From Bryobacteraceae bacterium (GTDB lineage Bacteria; Acidobacteriota; Terriglobia; Bryobacterales; Bryobacteraceae): DNA of 64,000 nt. Positions within the stretch are counted from its first letter, which is position 1, and every line of letters starts with the position of its first letter. Position numbers and translations under genes: made by a program. Shown here piece by piece: positions 7,378 through 15,238 of the stretch. The DNA lies in assembly GCA_026129905.1 (NCBI GenBank), contig JAHCHE010000021.1, forward strand, positions 62,001 through 126,000. The letters run 5' to 3'. Below the pieces are notes generated by a model. The model saw only the letters and a program-made list of their open reading frames with translations, was not told the DNA's origin and ran no database searches.

Positions 7378-8331
7378 TCACAAGGCCGCTACCTCCACCT
7401 CGCCCTTGCCCCACACGGTTTGGCGTCCGACGCCGGTCCACTGGGCGGCGCGGAGGAAAGGCGTGAATTCGGCAAGGGGGCCTTCGTATTCGGCTTCGCC
7501 AAGGAAGCCGCCGAGAGGGTGCGTAAGGCCGGTGCGGGAGGAGCGGCGCAGCGCGCGCGACTGGCGGAGGTCGCAGCGGGTCATGCGGACGCCGTCGGCG
7601 CGGGCGCCGATGGAACGGAAGTCGATCGGGAGCGGGCCGGGGCCATAGAGGGCGCGAAGGGTGCTCAGGCGGTCGCGGATTCGGCCAAATAGAATCGGGA
7701 ACTCCGGGCGGGCGGCGAGTTGCCGGCCGCTTTTGAGCTCCGTGGGGGTCACGAAGCGGACCAGGACGCGGGAGACAGGCTCGGGGTCCGGGTCGAGGCC
7801 GAGCGAAATGGGCTCGCGCGGCGGACGCAGTTGATGCGCGGCGCCGTCGAAGAGTTGGATGGACGGGTGGCGGTCGAGGCCGAGTTGATGCGCGGCGAGA
7901 AGATCGGCGCGCCCGCGGCGCGGTCCAATGCCGTCGCGGCCAAGCTGAGCGAAGGCGAGAACGAAGTGCGCCAGCGCCGGCTCGCGGCAATCGAACAGGT
8001 GGACGTCGAAATGAAACGACTCGCCCGGGGAGAACCCGCGGTCATCGAGATGAGAAGCGCGGAAGACGAAGGGACGGGGCCAGTCCGATAAGCCGCTGGG
8101 ACCGGCGCCGGCCGCGGCGGGCTCGAAGATGCGCGCGTAGGGGCACGTCGGCCGACGCTCGCAATCGGCGGGGCCCGGACAGCGCGGATCGCACGCCAGG
8201 CTGCGGAAGCTGGTCCCGAAGGCGCCGCGCACGATGTTGCCGGCCTTGCCCGGCGGGAAGCGAATCGCATCTCGCGCCGCGAATAGAAAGCGGAAGGCGA
8301 ACAGTTCGAAGCGCAGATCCGACGTGGACAC
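7378..8331 (-). CDS. Orphan Cas6-type RAMP protein
   Basis: 317 residues. The C-terminal part (about 272-314) has a Gly-rich Y-E-G-P-L-x-x-F-x-P-F-L-x-x-A-x-W-T-G-V-G-R-Q-T-V-W-G-K-G-E pattern typical of CRISPR Cas6 / RAMP endoribonucleases of the PF10040 group. The N-terminal half carries four cysteines (C47, C51, C57, C63) in a cluster that could bind metal; this is common in stand-alone relatives. No CRISPR array and no other cas gene is visible in 64 kb, so this is an orphan. Possible roles are processing of a distant array or an unrelated RNA-cutting task. Transcribed away from the CotH operon. Confidence 0.7.
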   Translation of the reverse strand: MSTSDLRFELFAFRFLFAARDAIRFPPGKAGNIVRGAFGTSFRSLACDPRCPGPADCERRPTCPYARIFEPAAAGAGPSGLSDWPRPFVFRASHLDDRGFSPGESFHFDVHLFDCREPALAHFVLAFAQLGRDGIGPRRGRADLLAAHQLGLDRHPSIQLFDGAAHQLRPPREPISLGLDPDPEPVSRVLVRFVTPTELKSGRQLAARPEFPILFGRIRDRLSTLRALYGPGPLPIDFRSIGARADGVRMTRCDLRQSRALRRSSRTGLTHPLGGFLGEAEYEGPLAEFTPFLRAAQWTGVGRQTVWGKGEVEVAAL

Positions 8332-8453
8332 GATTCAGCGGAAGAAGCGGAGGCTCGGCCTGTCGCCGTGCGCGCCCGCCTTGTACGAAAGTATATACCG
8401 CCGCGCCGTTGTAAAAAGCCTTTGACACGGCCCCGACAACGAAACGAGCCATC

Positions 8454-10154
8454 GTGCGGGCGAATCCGACATGGGTGATGGACGAATCTGTCGCGAAATT
8501 GTCATCGCCCTGTAACCTGGCCGGTCGGCATTTGCGTTCAACAAAGAAGGAGAAGCTTGTCCTCTTGCTCCCGATTGCCGCGCCGCTGTGTCTCGCGCTG
8601 CTCCCGCGCGCCATGTTCGCCGACCAGGCGGGCGCGTTCTTCGACGACAGCGCGGTCCGGGAGATCCGGCTGACGTTCGCGGACTCCAACTGGTACAATA
8701 CGTTGTACCAGGCCCACTCAGGCAACACGGCCGATCCGTATTTTCCCGCCCGCTTCCAGTACGGAAGCATCGTGATCGACCGTATCGGCGTCCGCTTTAA
8801 GGGCAACTCGGCCTTTCGGCGAAACGGCGTTAAGAAACCGTTCAAATTGGATTTCAACAAGTACGACGATGCGGCGGACTTCTTGGGACTCAAGAAACTG
8901 AACCTTAACAATGGGGACCTCCAGCCGGACTTCCTGCGCGAAAAGCTGCTGCACGATTTCGCCGGGAAGTACGTGGCGGCGCTCCGGTCGGTCCACGCGC
9001 GCGTGTACATCAACGACGCGTACTACGGACTGTATCTCGCGGTGGAGCAGCCCGACAAGACGATGATGCGGAGCCGGTTCGGCAACGAAGAGGACGGCAA
9101 TCTCTACGAGGCGGAGGAGCAACTCGGCGGCGGCGCGACGCCCAACCTGGCCTATCTCGGCGCAAGTCAATCGGCGTATCAAAACGTGTACCTGCTCAAG
9201 ACCAACGAGGCCGCCAACGACTACTCGAGGCTGATCCGATTTCTGGACATCCTGAACAATACGGCGGCGGCGGACCTGCCCGCCCGGCTGGAACCGATCT
9301 GCGACGTCGAGAACTGGCTGACCGGCATGGCGATTAACAGCCTGTTCGTCAACCTGGATTCGTATCTCGGCGCCGGGGCGGAATACTATCTCTACGACCG
9401 ATCGAGCGACGGCCGGTTCATCCACATCCAGTGGGACCATAACGAATCGTTCGGAACCACGGGGGACGGCACGCCGCGCATCGCCGATCCCTTTGCGCTG
9501 GATCCGTTCTACCTGCCGTCAAGCAGCGGCGGCGCGCCTGGCGGAGGCGGCCGTCCGGGCGGGGTCGGAACCGCTGCCACGAGTGCGCGCCCGCTGCTGG
9601 AAAAGCTGTGGGCGGTGGACGCCTACAAGCGGCTCTACCTTCGGCTGCTCGCCCGCTTTCTGCGCGAGGGCTTCGACGCCTCCGGCATGGAGACGCGGAT
9701 TCGCCGCCAGTCGGATCTAATTCGCGCCGACGTTTACGCGGACCCGAACAAGGCCTTCACGAACGAGCAGTTTGAAACGTCGTTGAACAGCCAGGTGAGC
9801 GCCGCGGGACTCTCGATTCACGGGCTGAACCAGTTTGTGCGCGGGCGCTACAACTACCTGCGGCCGGCGCTGAACGCGTACGCGCAGGCCTCCGACGTCC
9901 GGCTGAACGAGCTGGCGACCGTAAACTCCGGAGGGTTCTATTCCCGTCTTCACGTACGACTCGACGCGGCAGCGCGTCGTCGCCGCGCCCCTGTCTCTCG
10001 GCGGCGCAAGCGACCAGGTCTACCTGGTTCTTTACGGTACCGGTATCCGCAACGCGCGGGACCTGGCGAAGGTGAACGTGCAGGTAGGCGACAAGGAGAT
10101 GCCCGTGCAGTACGCGGCGGCGCAGGGCGAGTACGCGGGGCTGGATCAGATTAG
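8454..10154 (+). CDS. CotH-like kinase, frame disrupted near its 3' end
   Basis: The frame encodes a CotH (PF08757) protein kinase-like domain after a hydrophobic leader (LVLLLPIAAPLCLALLPRAMFA). Family signatures seen are R-F-K-G-N-S-A-F-R-R-N-G-V-K-K-P-F-K-L-D-F-N, Y-Y-G-L-Y-L-A-V-E-Q-P-D-K, and I-Q-W-D-H-N-E-S-F-G, which correspond to the ATP-handling and catalytic loops. From about residue 495 the frame turns into Arg-rich noise, while the natural continuation is in the +1 frame to 10257 (next entry). The start is uncertain: GTG at 8454, ATG at 8478, or a TTG after AAGGAG near 8558. First gene of the CotH-VTC-DUF4956-HlyD-TolC block. Confidence 0.75.
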   Translation: MRANPTWVMDESVAKLSSPCNLAGRHLRSTKKEKLVLLLPIAAPLCLALLPRAMFADQAGAFFDDSAVREIRLTFADSNWYNTLYQAHSGNTADPYFPARFQYGSIVIDRIGVRFKGNSAFRRNGVKKPFKLDFNKYDDAADFLGLKKLNLNNGDLQPDFLREKLLHDFAGKYVAALRSVHARVYINDAYYGLYLAVEQPDKTMMRSRFGNEEDGNLYEAEEQLGGGATPNLAYLGASQSAYQNVYLLKTNEAANDYSRLIRFLDILNNTAAADLPARLEPICDVENWLTGMAINSLFVNLDSYLGAGAEYYLYDRSSDGRFIHIQWDHNESFGTTGDGTPRIADPFALDPFYLPSSSGGAPGGGGRPGGVGTAATSARPLLEKLWAVDAYKRLYLRLLARFLREGFDASGMETRIRRQSDLIRADVYADPNKAFTNEQFETSLNSQVSAAGLSIHGLNQFVRGRYNYLRPALNAYAQASDVRLNELATVNSGGFYSRLHVRLDAAARRRRAPVSRRRKRPGLPGSLRYRYPQRAGPGEGERAGRRQGDARAVRGGAGRVRGAGSD

Positions 10155-10257
10155 CGTGGGGCCTTTGCCGAAAGGACTGGCCGGAAAGGGCGAGGTGGAC
10201 GTGGACGTGCGGATCGACGGCCGCAGAGCCAACCGGGTGACGGTGAACATCCAATGA
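9940..10257 (+). pseudogene. Displaced C-terminal segment of the CotH-like gene
   Basis: In the frame one base ahead of the CotH frame the sequence reads IPVFTYDSTRQRV, then D-Q-V-Y-L-V-L-Y-G-T-G-I-R-N, V-Q-V-G-D-K-E-M-P-V-Q-Y and G-L-D-Q-I-S-V-G-P-L-P. This matches the beta-sandwich module (TIGR03437 type) that often ends secreted Solibacter-type proteins. A stop in this frame at 9922-9924 places the shift between about 9925 and 9950; removing one base near 9940 restores one reading frame. The segment ends TGA at 10255-10257, overlapping the next start by ATGA, like other junctions in the operon. Confidence 0.7.
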
Positions 10258-11117
10258 GCGTACTCTCGATGCCGGCGGCCGCGCCGCTCGCGGCCGCATC
10301 GAACGGCGTTGTCGACAGCGTTGTTTTTCAACGCTACGAGTTCAAGTACCTCATTGCGCCGGAGTTCGTCGAGCCGATCCGCAGGTTTATTGCGCCGTAT
10401 TGCGACATGGACCGGTTCGCCGGCCGGGAGCGCGATCGCTTCTACACCATCACCTCTCTCTATCTCGACACCCGCGGGTACAAATCGTATTGGGACAAGG
10501 AACACGACGCGCTGGCCCGGCTGAAGCTGCGCATCCGAACCTACGGCGAGGATTCCGACGGGCCGGTGAAATTCGAGGTCAAACGGCGCTTCAACGAAGT
10601 TCGCCGGAAATCGTCGGTTGAAGTCCCGCGCATCGGCTGGGAGGGGTTGTTGACCTCGCCGGCGAACGGCGATTCCTGGGAGTTCAGCGACGCGGAACGG
10701 CCGGCGTTGGACGACTTCCTTTGCCTGGTCCGGAGCATGGCGGCAAGACCGACGATGTTGGTCCGGTATCAGCGGCAGGCGTTTCGAAGCCGGCTGGACC
10801 GGTACGTGCGGATCTCGTTCGACCGCAAAATCTCGTATCAACCTGCCGCGGGCTACGTTCTGCCGGGGCGCGCGCGAAACTGGCGCGCCAACGACGATGC
10901 CGGGTCGCTGGACGAGAGCGGGCCTCGGATCGTGCTCGAGCTGAAATTCATGACCAAAGCTCCGCTCTGGCTGGTGGATCTGGTGCGCACTTTCGGGCTA
11001 ATGCGCCGCGGTTTTTCCAAGTATTGCACGGCGATGAACCGCGCGATGAACGAGCGGCGAACGGGTTCGGACCTGGCGTTGGCCGCGCCGGCCCGAGGGA
11101 TAATAGTCCGAAGATGA
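10254..11117 (+). CDS. VTC-domain (polyphosphate polymerase-like) protein
   Basis: 287 residues. VTC-domain features are visible in order: F-Q-R-Y-E-F-K-Y-L-I (about 23-32), S-L-Y-L-D-T-R-G-Y, L-K-L-R-I-R-T-Y-G, K-F-E-V-K-R-R-F, R-P-T-M-L-V-R-Y-Q-R-Q-A-F, and I-V-L-E-L-K-F. These basic and acidic residues line the tunnel of the CYTH-like fold that makes polyphosphate from ATP in yeast Vtc4. The start overlaps the stop of the CotH C-terminal segment by 4 bases and its own stop overlaps the next start (ATGA). In many bacteria VTC, CotH and DUF4956 genes travel together. Polyphosphate synthesis is inferred from the family; not shown here. Confidence 0.9.
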   Translation: MSVLSMPAAAPLAAASNGVVDSVVFQRYEFKYLIAPEFVEPIRRFIAPYCDMDRFAGRERDRFYTITSLYLDTRGYKSYWDKEHDALARLKLRIRTYGEDSDGPVKFEVKRRFNEVRRKSSVEVPRIGWEGLLTSPANGDSWEFSDAERPALDDFLCLVRSMAARPTMLVRYQRQAFRSRLDRYVRISFDRKISYQPAAGYVLPGRARNWRANDDAGSLDESGPRIVLELKFMTKAPLWLVDLVRTFGLMRRGFSKYCTAMNRAMNERRTGSDLALAAPARGIIVRR

Positions 11118-11797
11118 CCGAGTTGCTCAACTCGCTGGAAGGAAGCAGCGTCACGGATTTCCGGGTCGCGCTGGCGTCCATCCTGATGGCGTTCGCGCTG
11201 GCGCACCTGGTGGCCGCGGCGTACTCGTGGACGCACCGCGGTCTCTCTTACTCCCGCTCGTTTGTGCACACGCTGGTGATGGGCGGCGTGGTGGCGGCGA
11301 TGCTGATGCTGGCGATCGGAAACAACCTGGTGTGGGGGATCGGCATCGTCGGCACGCTGGCCATCATCCGGTTCCGAACCAATCTGCGCGATCCGCGCGA
11401 CATGGTGTTCATCTTCGCGGCGCTGGCCGCCGGGATCGCGGCGGGCGTGCGGGCATACGCCGTCGGCCTGATCGGGACGGTGATTTTCTGCGGCGTATCG
11501 GTGTACCTGAACAGCGTGCCGTTCGGAGCGCGCAACCAGTTCGACGGCCTGCTGCGGTTCACGCTGCCCGGCGCGAGCGACGCGACCCAGCGCATTCACC
11601 GTATCCTGCAGACGCACTGCTCGGCCTTTGTTCTGGCATCGCTTCAGCAGGTGGCGCTCGGCGACGAGACCGAGCACGCCTACCAGGTGCGATTCCGGCG
11701 CGACGAGTCGCGCCACGAACTGGTGCGCGATCTAGAGGAGGTCCGGGAGTTGACGAACCTATCGTTGCTGATGCAGGAGACGCAGGTGGATGTGTAA
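11114..11797 (+). CDS. DUF4956 membrane protein
   Basis: 227 residues from the ATG overlapping the VTC stop. Several membrane spans in the N-terminal half (FRVALASILMAFALAHLVAAA, FVHTLVMGGVVAAMLMLAI, VWGIGIVGTLAIIRF, FIFAALAAGIAAGVRAYAVGLIG) with the family's conserved R-F-R-T-N-L-R-D-P-R-D loop, then a cytosolic alpha-beta tail of about 85 residues ending in L-M-Q-E-T-Q-V-D-V. DUF4956 members sit beside VTC and CotH genes in many phyla and presumably anchor or channel the VTC product. 21 bases separate it from the HlyD-like gene. Confidence 0.9.
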   Translation: MTELLNSLEGSSVTDFRVALASILMAFALAHLVAAAYSWTHRGLSYSRSFVHTLVMGGVVAAMLMLAIGNNLVWGIGIVGTLAIIRFRTNLRDPRDMVFIFAALAAGIAAGVRAYAVGLIGTVIFCGVSVYLNSVPFGARNQFDGLLRFTLPGASDATQRIHRILQTHCSAFVLASLQQVALGDETEHAYQVRFRRDESRHELVRDLEEVRELTNLSLLMQETQVDV

Positions 11798-11818
11798 GCG
11801 GGCAAGCGGAGAGGGACG

Positions 11819-13885
11819 GTGACCGGATCGCTTGGGCGTTCGACGGCGCTCCGGCGCATGATGCCGGTGGCGGTTTGGCTGGCGGCGGTGGGCGGCGCGT
11901 ACTGGCTGTATCGCGATACGGCGGGCGCCGGGCAGGCAGGCGGCGTCGCGGAACTGAAGGAGTTCACGGTTTCTTCGGTCGAGACCGGCGCGCTGGTATC
12001 GGTGGAAGCGGTCCCTGGACAACTCGTCTCGCGGGGACAGGTGGTTGCGCGGCTGGACCCGCAGATCCTCGAAACCGAGATCGCCGTGGCCGAAGCGGAA
12101 CTCCGGGAGTTGCAGGCGAAGGTGCCGGCGGAATTCAAAACCCTCGAGCTGAGCGGGCTTCAGACGGAGCGGACGTTTCGGGCGGAACTCGAGGCGGTGG
12201 AGGTGGAGCTGCAAGCGGCCCAGTCCGGTTCCGCCAGAGACGGCGCCGAACTGGCGAGCATCGACGAGGAACTGGCGCGCCAGCGGGACCTCGTCGCCCG
12301 CCGCCTGGCGACCGCCGCTCGCATGAAGGAACTCGAGCTGCGGCGGGCGGCGGTGGAAGAATCCGCCAAAGGTTGGCCCGCGAGGCTGGAGGCGCTGGAA
12401 ACCCGGCGGCAGGCAACGCGCGCCCGACTGGCCGAGTGGCGGCGGAGCCTGGCGGGCGCCTCGGCGCGGAGCGCCCGGAGCCAGCAGATTCTGCCGCTGC
12501 AACTTCGCATCGACACGCAGCGCGAGTACCTGACGCTGCTGCGGAAGCGGCTGGAGAACCTGACGCTGCGAGCGCCCGCCGATGCCCGCGTAGTGGCGAT
12601 CCTCGCGCGTCAGGGCTCCGTGTTGATGCCCGGCCATCCCATCATGACGATGGTGGAGGCCGATCCGCGGCAGGTGATCGCGTACCTGGAGGAAGACCGC
12701 GGCCCAAGCGTGTCCGTGGGCGATCGGGCGGTGCTGCGCACGCGCTCGCGGACGGGCGAGCGGGTGGAGGGCACGGTGACGGGCGTGGCCGCGACGGTCA
12801 TCCAACTCCCGCAGCGATTCTGGCCCGCCCCGACGCGGCCGCGATGGGGACGCGAAATCTTCATCCGCATCAGCCCCGATCACAAGCTCGATCCGGGCCA
12901 GGCAGTGGACGTCAGCTTCTACCCGAAGGGCCATAGCATGGGATTCGCCACGGCAGTGGAGGCGGCGCCCGCCGCGGCGAGGATCGACGCGAGTCCGCAG
13001 CCCCTGGCGGTCCCTGGCGGGCTTCTGGACCGGAGCCGGTTTGAGCCCTCCGGGATTATATGGGCAGAGCGGCTCCAGCGCTACATCCTGGTCAGCGACG
13101 ATACAGGCCTCGAATCCGCCAACGACAACGCTCCGTGGGTCTTCACGATGTCCAGGGACGGCGAGGTTGACGCGGAGCCCCTGGTGATCGAGGGGGTCGA
13201 GGCGGTCAACGACCTGGAGGCCCTCGCATCGGCGCCCGACGGAACCATCTATCTCATCGCGTCCCAGTCCGTGAACCGGAAAGGCAAGCGAAGACCCGCC
13301 CGAACGGTCTTCGTCCAGGCGCGGCTGGAGGGCCGATCGCTCAAGGTCGTCCGGCGGGTTTTTCTTCACCAACTGCTGGCCGAGGCCGCGGCGCGAGAGC
13401 CGGCGCTGCTCGGCCGGCTCGGTTTGACCTCCAGGCCGGACACAGGTCCGTGGTTGGAAGCGGAAGGGCTTGCGTGCCGCGGCAACGAAGTTTTTCTGGG
13501 GCTGAAGGACCCGCTGGACGGAAGCGGAAAAGCGCTCATCCTGCGCATTGCCGATCCGGACCGGCTGTTTCGCGAAGGCTCGTTGGCGGGCCTGACGCTC
13601 TGGAGCAAAACGTCGCTGCCGGTGGAAGGCCGCCCGGCGGGCATTTCCGGGCTTCTCTTTCTTGACGACGGAAGCCTGTTGATGGCCGCGACGAACGACC
13701 ACGGCGGCGCCTTGTTCCACGCGCGGAGGCCCGGCGGGCCGGAGCTTGAAGCGGAACAAATCGCCTCGTATCCCGGATTAAAGCCGGAAGGCCTGTGCCT
13801 TTCTCCGGAAGGCGACAAGCTTATCGTCATCTTCGACCGCCAGGACGAAACGCCGCTCTGGGCGCGCCTGGAGATCCCTCGATGA
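11819..13885 (+). CDS. HlyD-type membrane fusion protein fused to a DUF3616/phytase-like propeller
   Basis: 688 residues, GTG start. A single N-terminal membrane span (MMPVAVWLAAVGGAYWL) precedes a lipoyl-like half (V-E-A-V-P-G-Q-L-V-S-R-G-Q-V-V-A-R-L-D), a long coiled-coil hairpin (about 80-250), the second lipoyl half (L-R-A-P-A-D-A-R-V-V-A-I-L-A-R-Q-G) and a beta-barrel to about residue 375: a complete HlyD adaptor. The remaining 300 residues are a second domain with E-P-S-G-I-I-W, N-D-L-E-A-L-A-S-A-P-D-G-T-I-Y-L and E-A-E-G-L-A-C-R-G-N-E-V-F-L-G-L-K-D-P. These resemble DUF3616 / esterase-like phytase-type beta-propellers. This joining is unusual. No ABC or RND pump gene accompanies it. 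Its stop overlaps the TolC-like start (ATGA). Confidence 0.8.
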   Translation: MTGSLGRSTALRRMMPVAVWLAAVGGAYWLYRDTAGAGQAGGVAELKEFTVSSVETGALVSVEAVPGQLVSRGQVVARLDPQILETEIAVAEAELRELQAKVPAEFKTLELSGLQTERTFRAELEAVEVELQAAQSGSARDGAELASIDEELARQRDLVARRLATAARMKELELRRAAVEESAKGWPARLEALETRRQATRARLAEWRRSLAGASARSARSQQILPLQLRIDTQREYLTLLRKRLENLTLRAPADARVVAILARQGSVLMPGHPIMTMVEADPRQVIAYLEEDRGPSVSVGDRAVLRTRSRTGERVEGTVTGVAATVIQLPQRFWPAPTRPRWGREIFIRISPDHKLDPGQAVDVSFYPKGHSMGFATAVEAAPAAARIDASPQPLAVPGGLLDRSRFEPSGIIWAERLQRYILVSDDTGLESANDNAPWVFTMSRDGEVDAEPLVIEGVEAVNDLEALASAPDGTIYLIASQSVNRKGKRRPARTVFVQARLEGRSLKVVRRVFLHQLLAEAAAREPALLGRLGLTSRPDTGPWLEAEGLACRGNEVFLGLKDPLDGSGKALILRIADPDRLFREGSLAGLTLWSKTSLPVEGRPAGISGLLFLDDGSLLMAATNDHGGALFHARRPGGPELEAEQIASYPGLKPEGLCLSPEGDKLIVIFDRQDETPLWARLEIPR

Positions 13886-15195
13886 TGACGGCCGGGCGCT
13901 TGGCCGGCCTTTTGCTCGCGGCGGTTGTGGTGACGGGAGCGCTGTGGGCCGAGAGCGGCGCCGGCGGCGGATTACGGAACGCGACGGCAACCCAGGACGC
14001 CGGCGTGGATCTTTCGCAGGGGTTGACGCCGAGGGAAGCGGTCTCGCTCGCGCTGAAGCGCAACCGGCGCCTGATGGCGCTCCGCAAAGGGCGGCTGGCG
14101 GCCGAGGGCGGCGTTTACGAGGCCACAAGACTCCGGGACCCGGAACTGCGGACGGGCCGGTTCGATTTCTCCGACGATTCGGCCGGCCTCTGGAGCCAGA
14201 ACTACAGCCTGGCGTTGCGCTGGTCTCCGCCCCGGATCGGCGAACGGAGGTTCAAGGGCAACCAGGCGACGGCCAAGGTCGACGAGATGGACGGCGAGAT
14301 CGCCGCCGCCGAGCAGGAGCTTGCCGAAGAGGTCCGGCTTCTCCACGTAACGATTGCGTTGATGGATCAACAGATCCAATTGGCGGATCGATCCGCCCAA
14401 TTGCGGGAACAAATTGTGCAATTTGTCGAAAGCCAGGTGGAAGCGGGAACGAAGAGCCTGCTCGACCAGAGCATAGCGGAATTGGCGCTGGCCGACGCCC
14501 GCGCCGCGCCGGAGGCGTACCGGCTGGACCGCGATCTCTCGATGAGCCGACTGGCGGGCGAGTTGGATCTCCCGCGTTTGGCGCGGTTCCAGATTCGGCC
14601 GGACAGGAATCCGGTGGATTTTCATCCCCAGATCTTCGACGCGCCGAGGCTGGTGGAAACCGCGCTGGCCCGACGGCCGGAACTGGCAATCGCGGCCGCA
14701 CAGTGCTCGCAAGCGGGCGCGACGCTCCATCTGCGCGACGGGGAACGCTACCCGTGGCTGTCGTTCGTGCAACTCAGCCGGGAGTTCGGCGCTTTCCGAT
14801 CCGATACATGGGGTTTTCGGGTCGGCATCGAAGTCCCCGTTTTCAAGTGGAGCCACCGGTTCGTTCAAGGGCCCGCGGCGGAAGTGGACCGGTGCGCGCT
14901 GGAGACGGAGGCGGAGCGGAACCGGATACGGCTGGAAGTGGAGGACCTGGTCGAGCGGCTGCACGCCCGGCAGCGGGAACTCGAGTACCACCTGCACAAG
15001 ATTGCCCCGCTGGCGGACCGCGACGTGGAGATCGCGGAGCGGGCGGTGGCGGCCGGAGAGGCGGACATGCTTCAGCGCCTCACGGCCGAGGCGCGCAACC
15101 TGGCCCGGCGTCAAGCGTACTTGACGAAGCTCGCCGAGTACCGGCGGCTCGAGATCGAACTGGACCGGGCGGTAGGCCAGGCAATTCCGGAATAA
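13882..15195 (+). CDS. TolC-like outer membrane factor
   Basis: 437 residues from the ATG overlapping the preceding stop. Signal peptide (LAGLLLAAVVVTGALWA), then the usual TolC/OEP arrangement: L-T-P-R-E-A-V-S-L-A-L-K-R-N at the start, long helical segments with Ala, Gln and Glu-rich heptads, a central beta segment (LWSQNYSLALRWSPP), and an internal second half starting R-L-V-E-T-A-L-A-R-R-P-E-L-A-I-A-A-A. It would form the periplasm-spanning and outer-membrane duct partner of the HlyD protein. Last gene of the operon; a stem-loop follows at 15200-15231. Confidence 0.85.
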   Translation: MMTAGRLAGLLLAAVVVTGALWAESGAGGGLRNATATQDAGVDLSQGLTPREAVSLALKRNRRLMALRKGRLAAEGGVYEATRLRDPELRTGRFDFSDDSAGLWSQNYSLALRWSPPRIGERRFKGNQATAKVDEMDGEIAAAEQELAEEVRLLHVTIALMDQQIQLADRSAQLREQIVQFVESQVEAGTKSLLDQSIAELALADARAAPEAYRLDRDLSMSRLAGELDLPRLARFQIRPDRNPVDFHPQIFDAPRLVETALARRPELAIAAAQCSQAGATLHLRDGERYPWLSFVQLSREFGAFRSDTWGFRVGIEVPVFKWSHRFVQGPAAEVDRCALETEAERNRIRLEVEDLVERLHARQRELEYHLHKIAPLADRDVEIAERAVAAGEADMLQRLTAEARNLARRQAYLTKLAEYRRLEIELDRAVGQAIPE

Positions 15196-15199
15196 TTCA

Positions 15200-15231
15200 C
15201 GCTTCGCGGGCGAACCGTGCGGAGCGAAGCG
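15200..15231 (+). terminator. Candidate bidirectional stem-loop between convergent genes
   Basis: Arms CGCTTCGC and GCGAAGCG enclose 16 bases. It starts 5 bases after the TolC-like stop and ends 8 bases before the end of the opposing enolase-superfamily gene. There is no T run, so termination by an intrinsic mechanism is only a possibility. Confidence 0.4.
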
Positions 15232-15238
15232 GCTAATG

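Noticed and set aside
7338-8453. CRISPR array near the Cas6-like gene
   Set aside because: No regularly spaced repeats were found here or elsewhere in the window.
11227-12936. Open frame of 569 codons overlapping DUF4956 and the HlyD gene
   Set aside because: Gly/Arg-rich noise in a different frame from two genes with recognisable domains.
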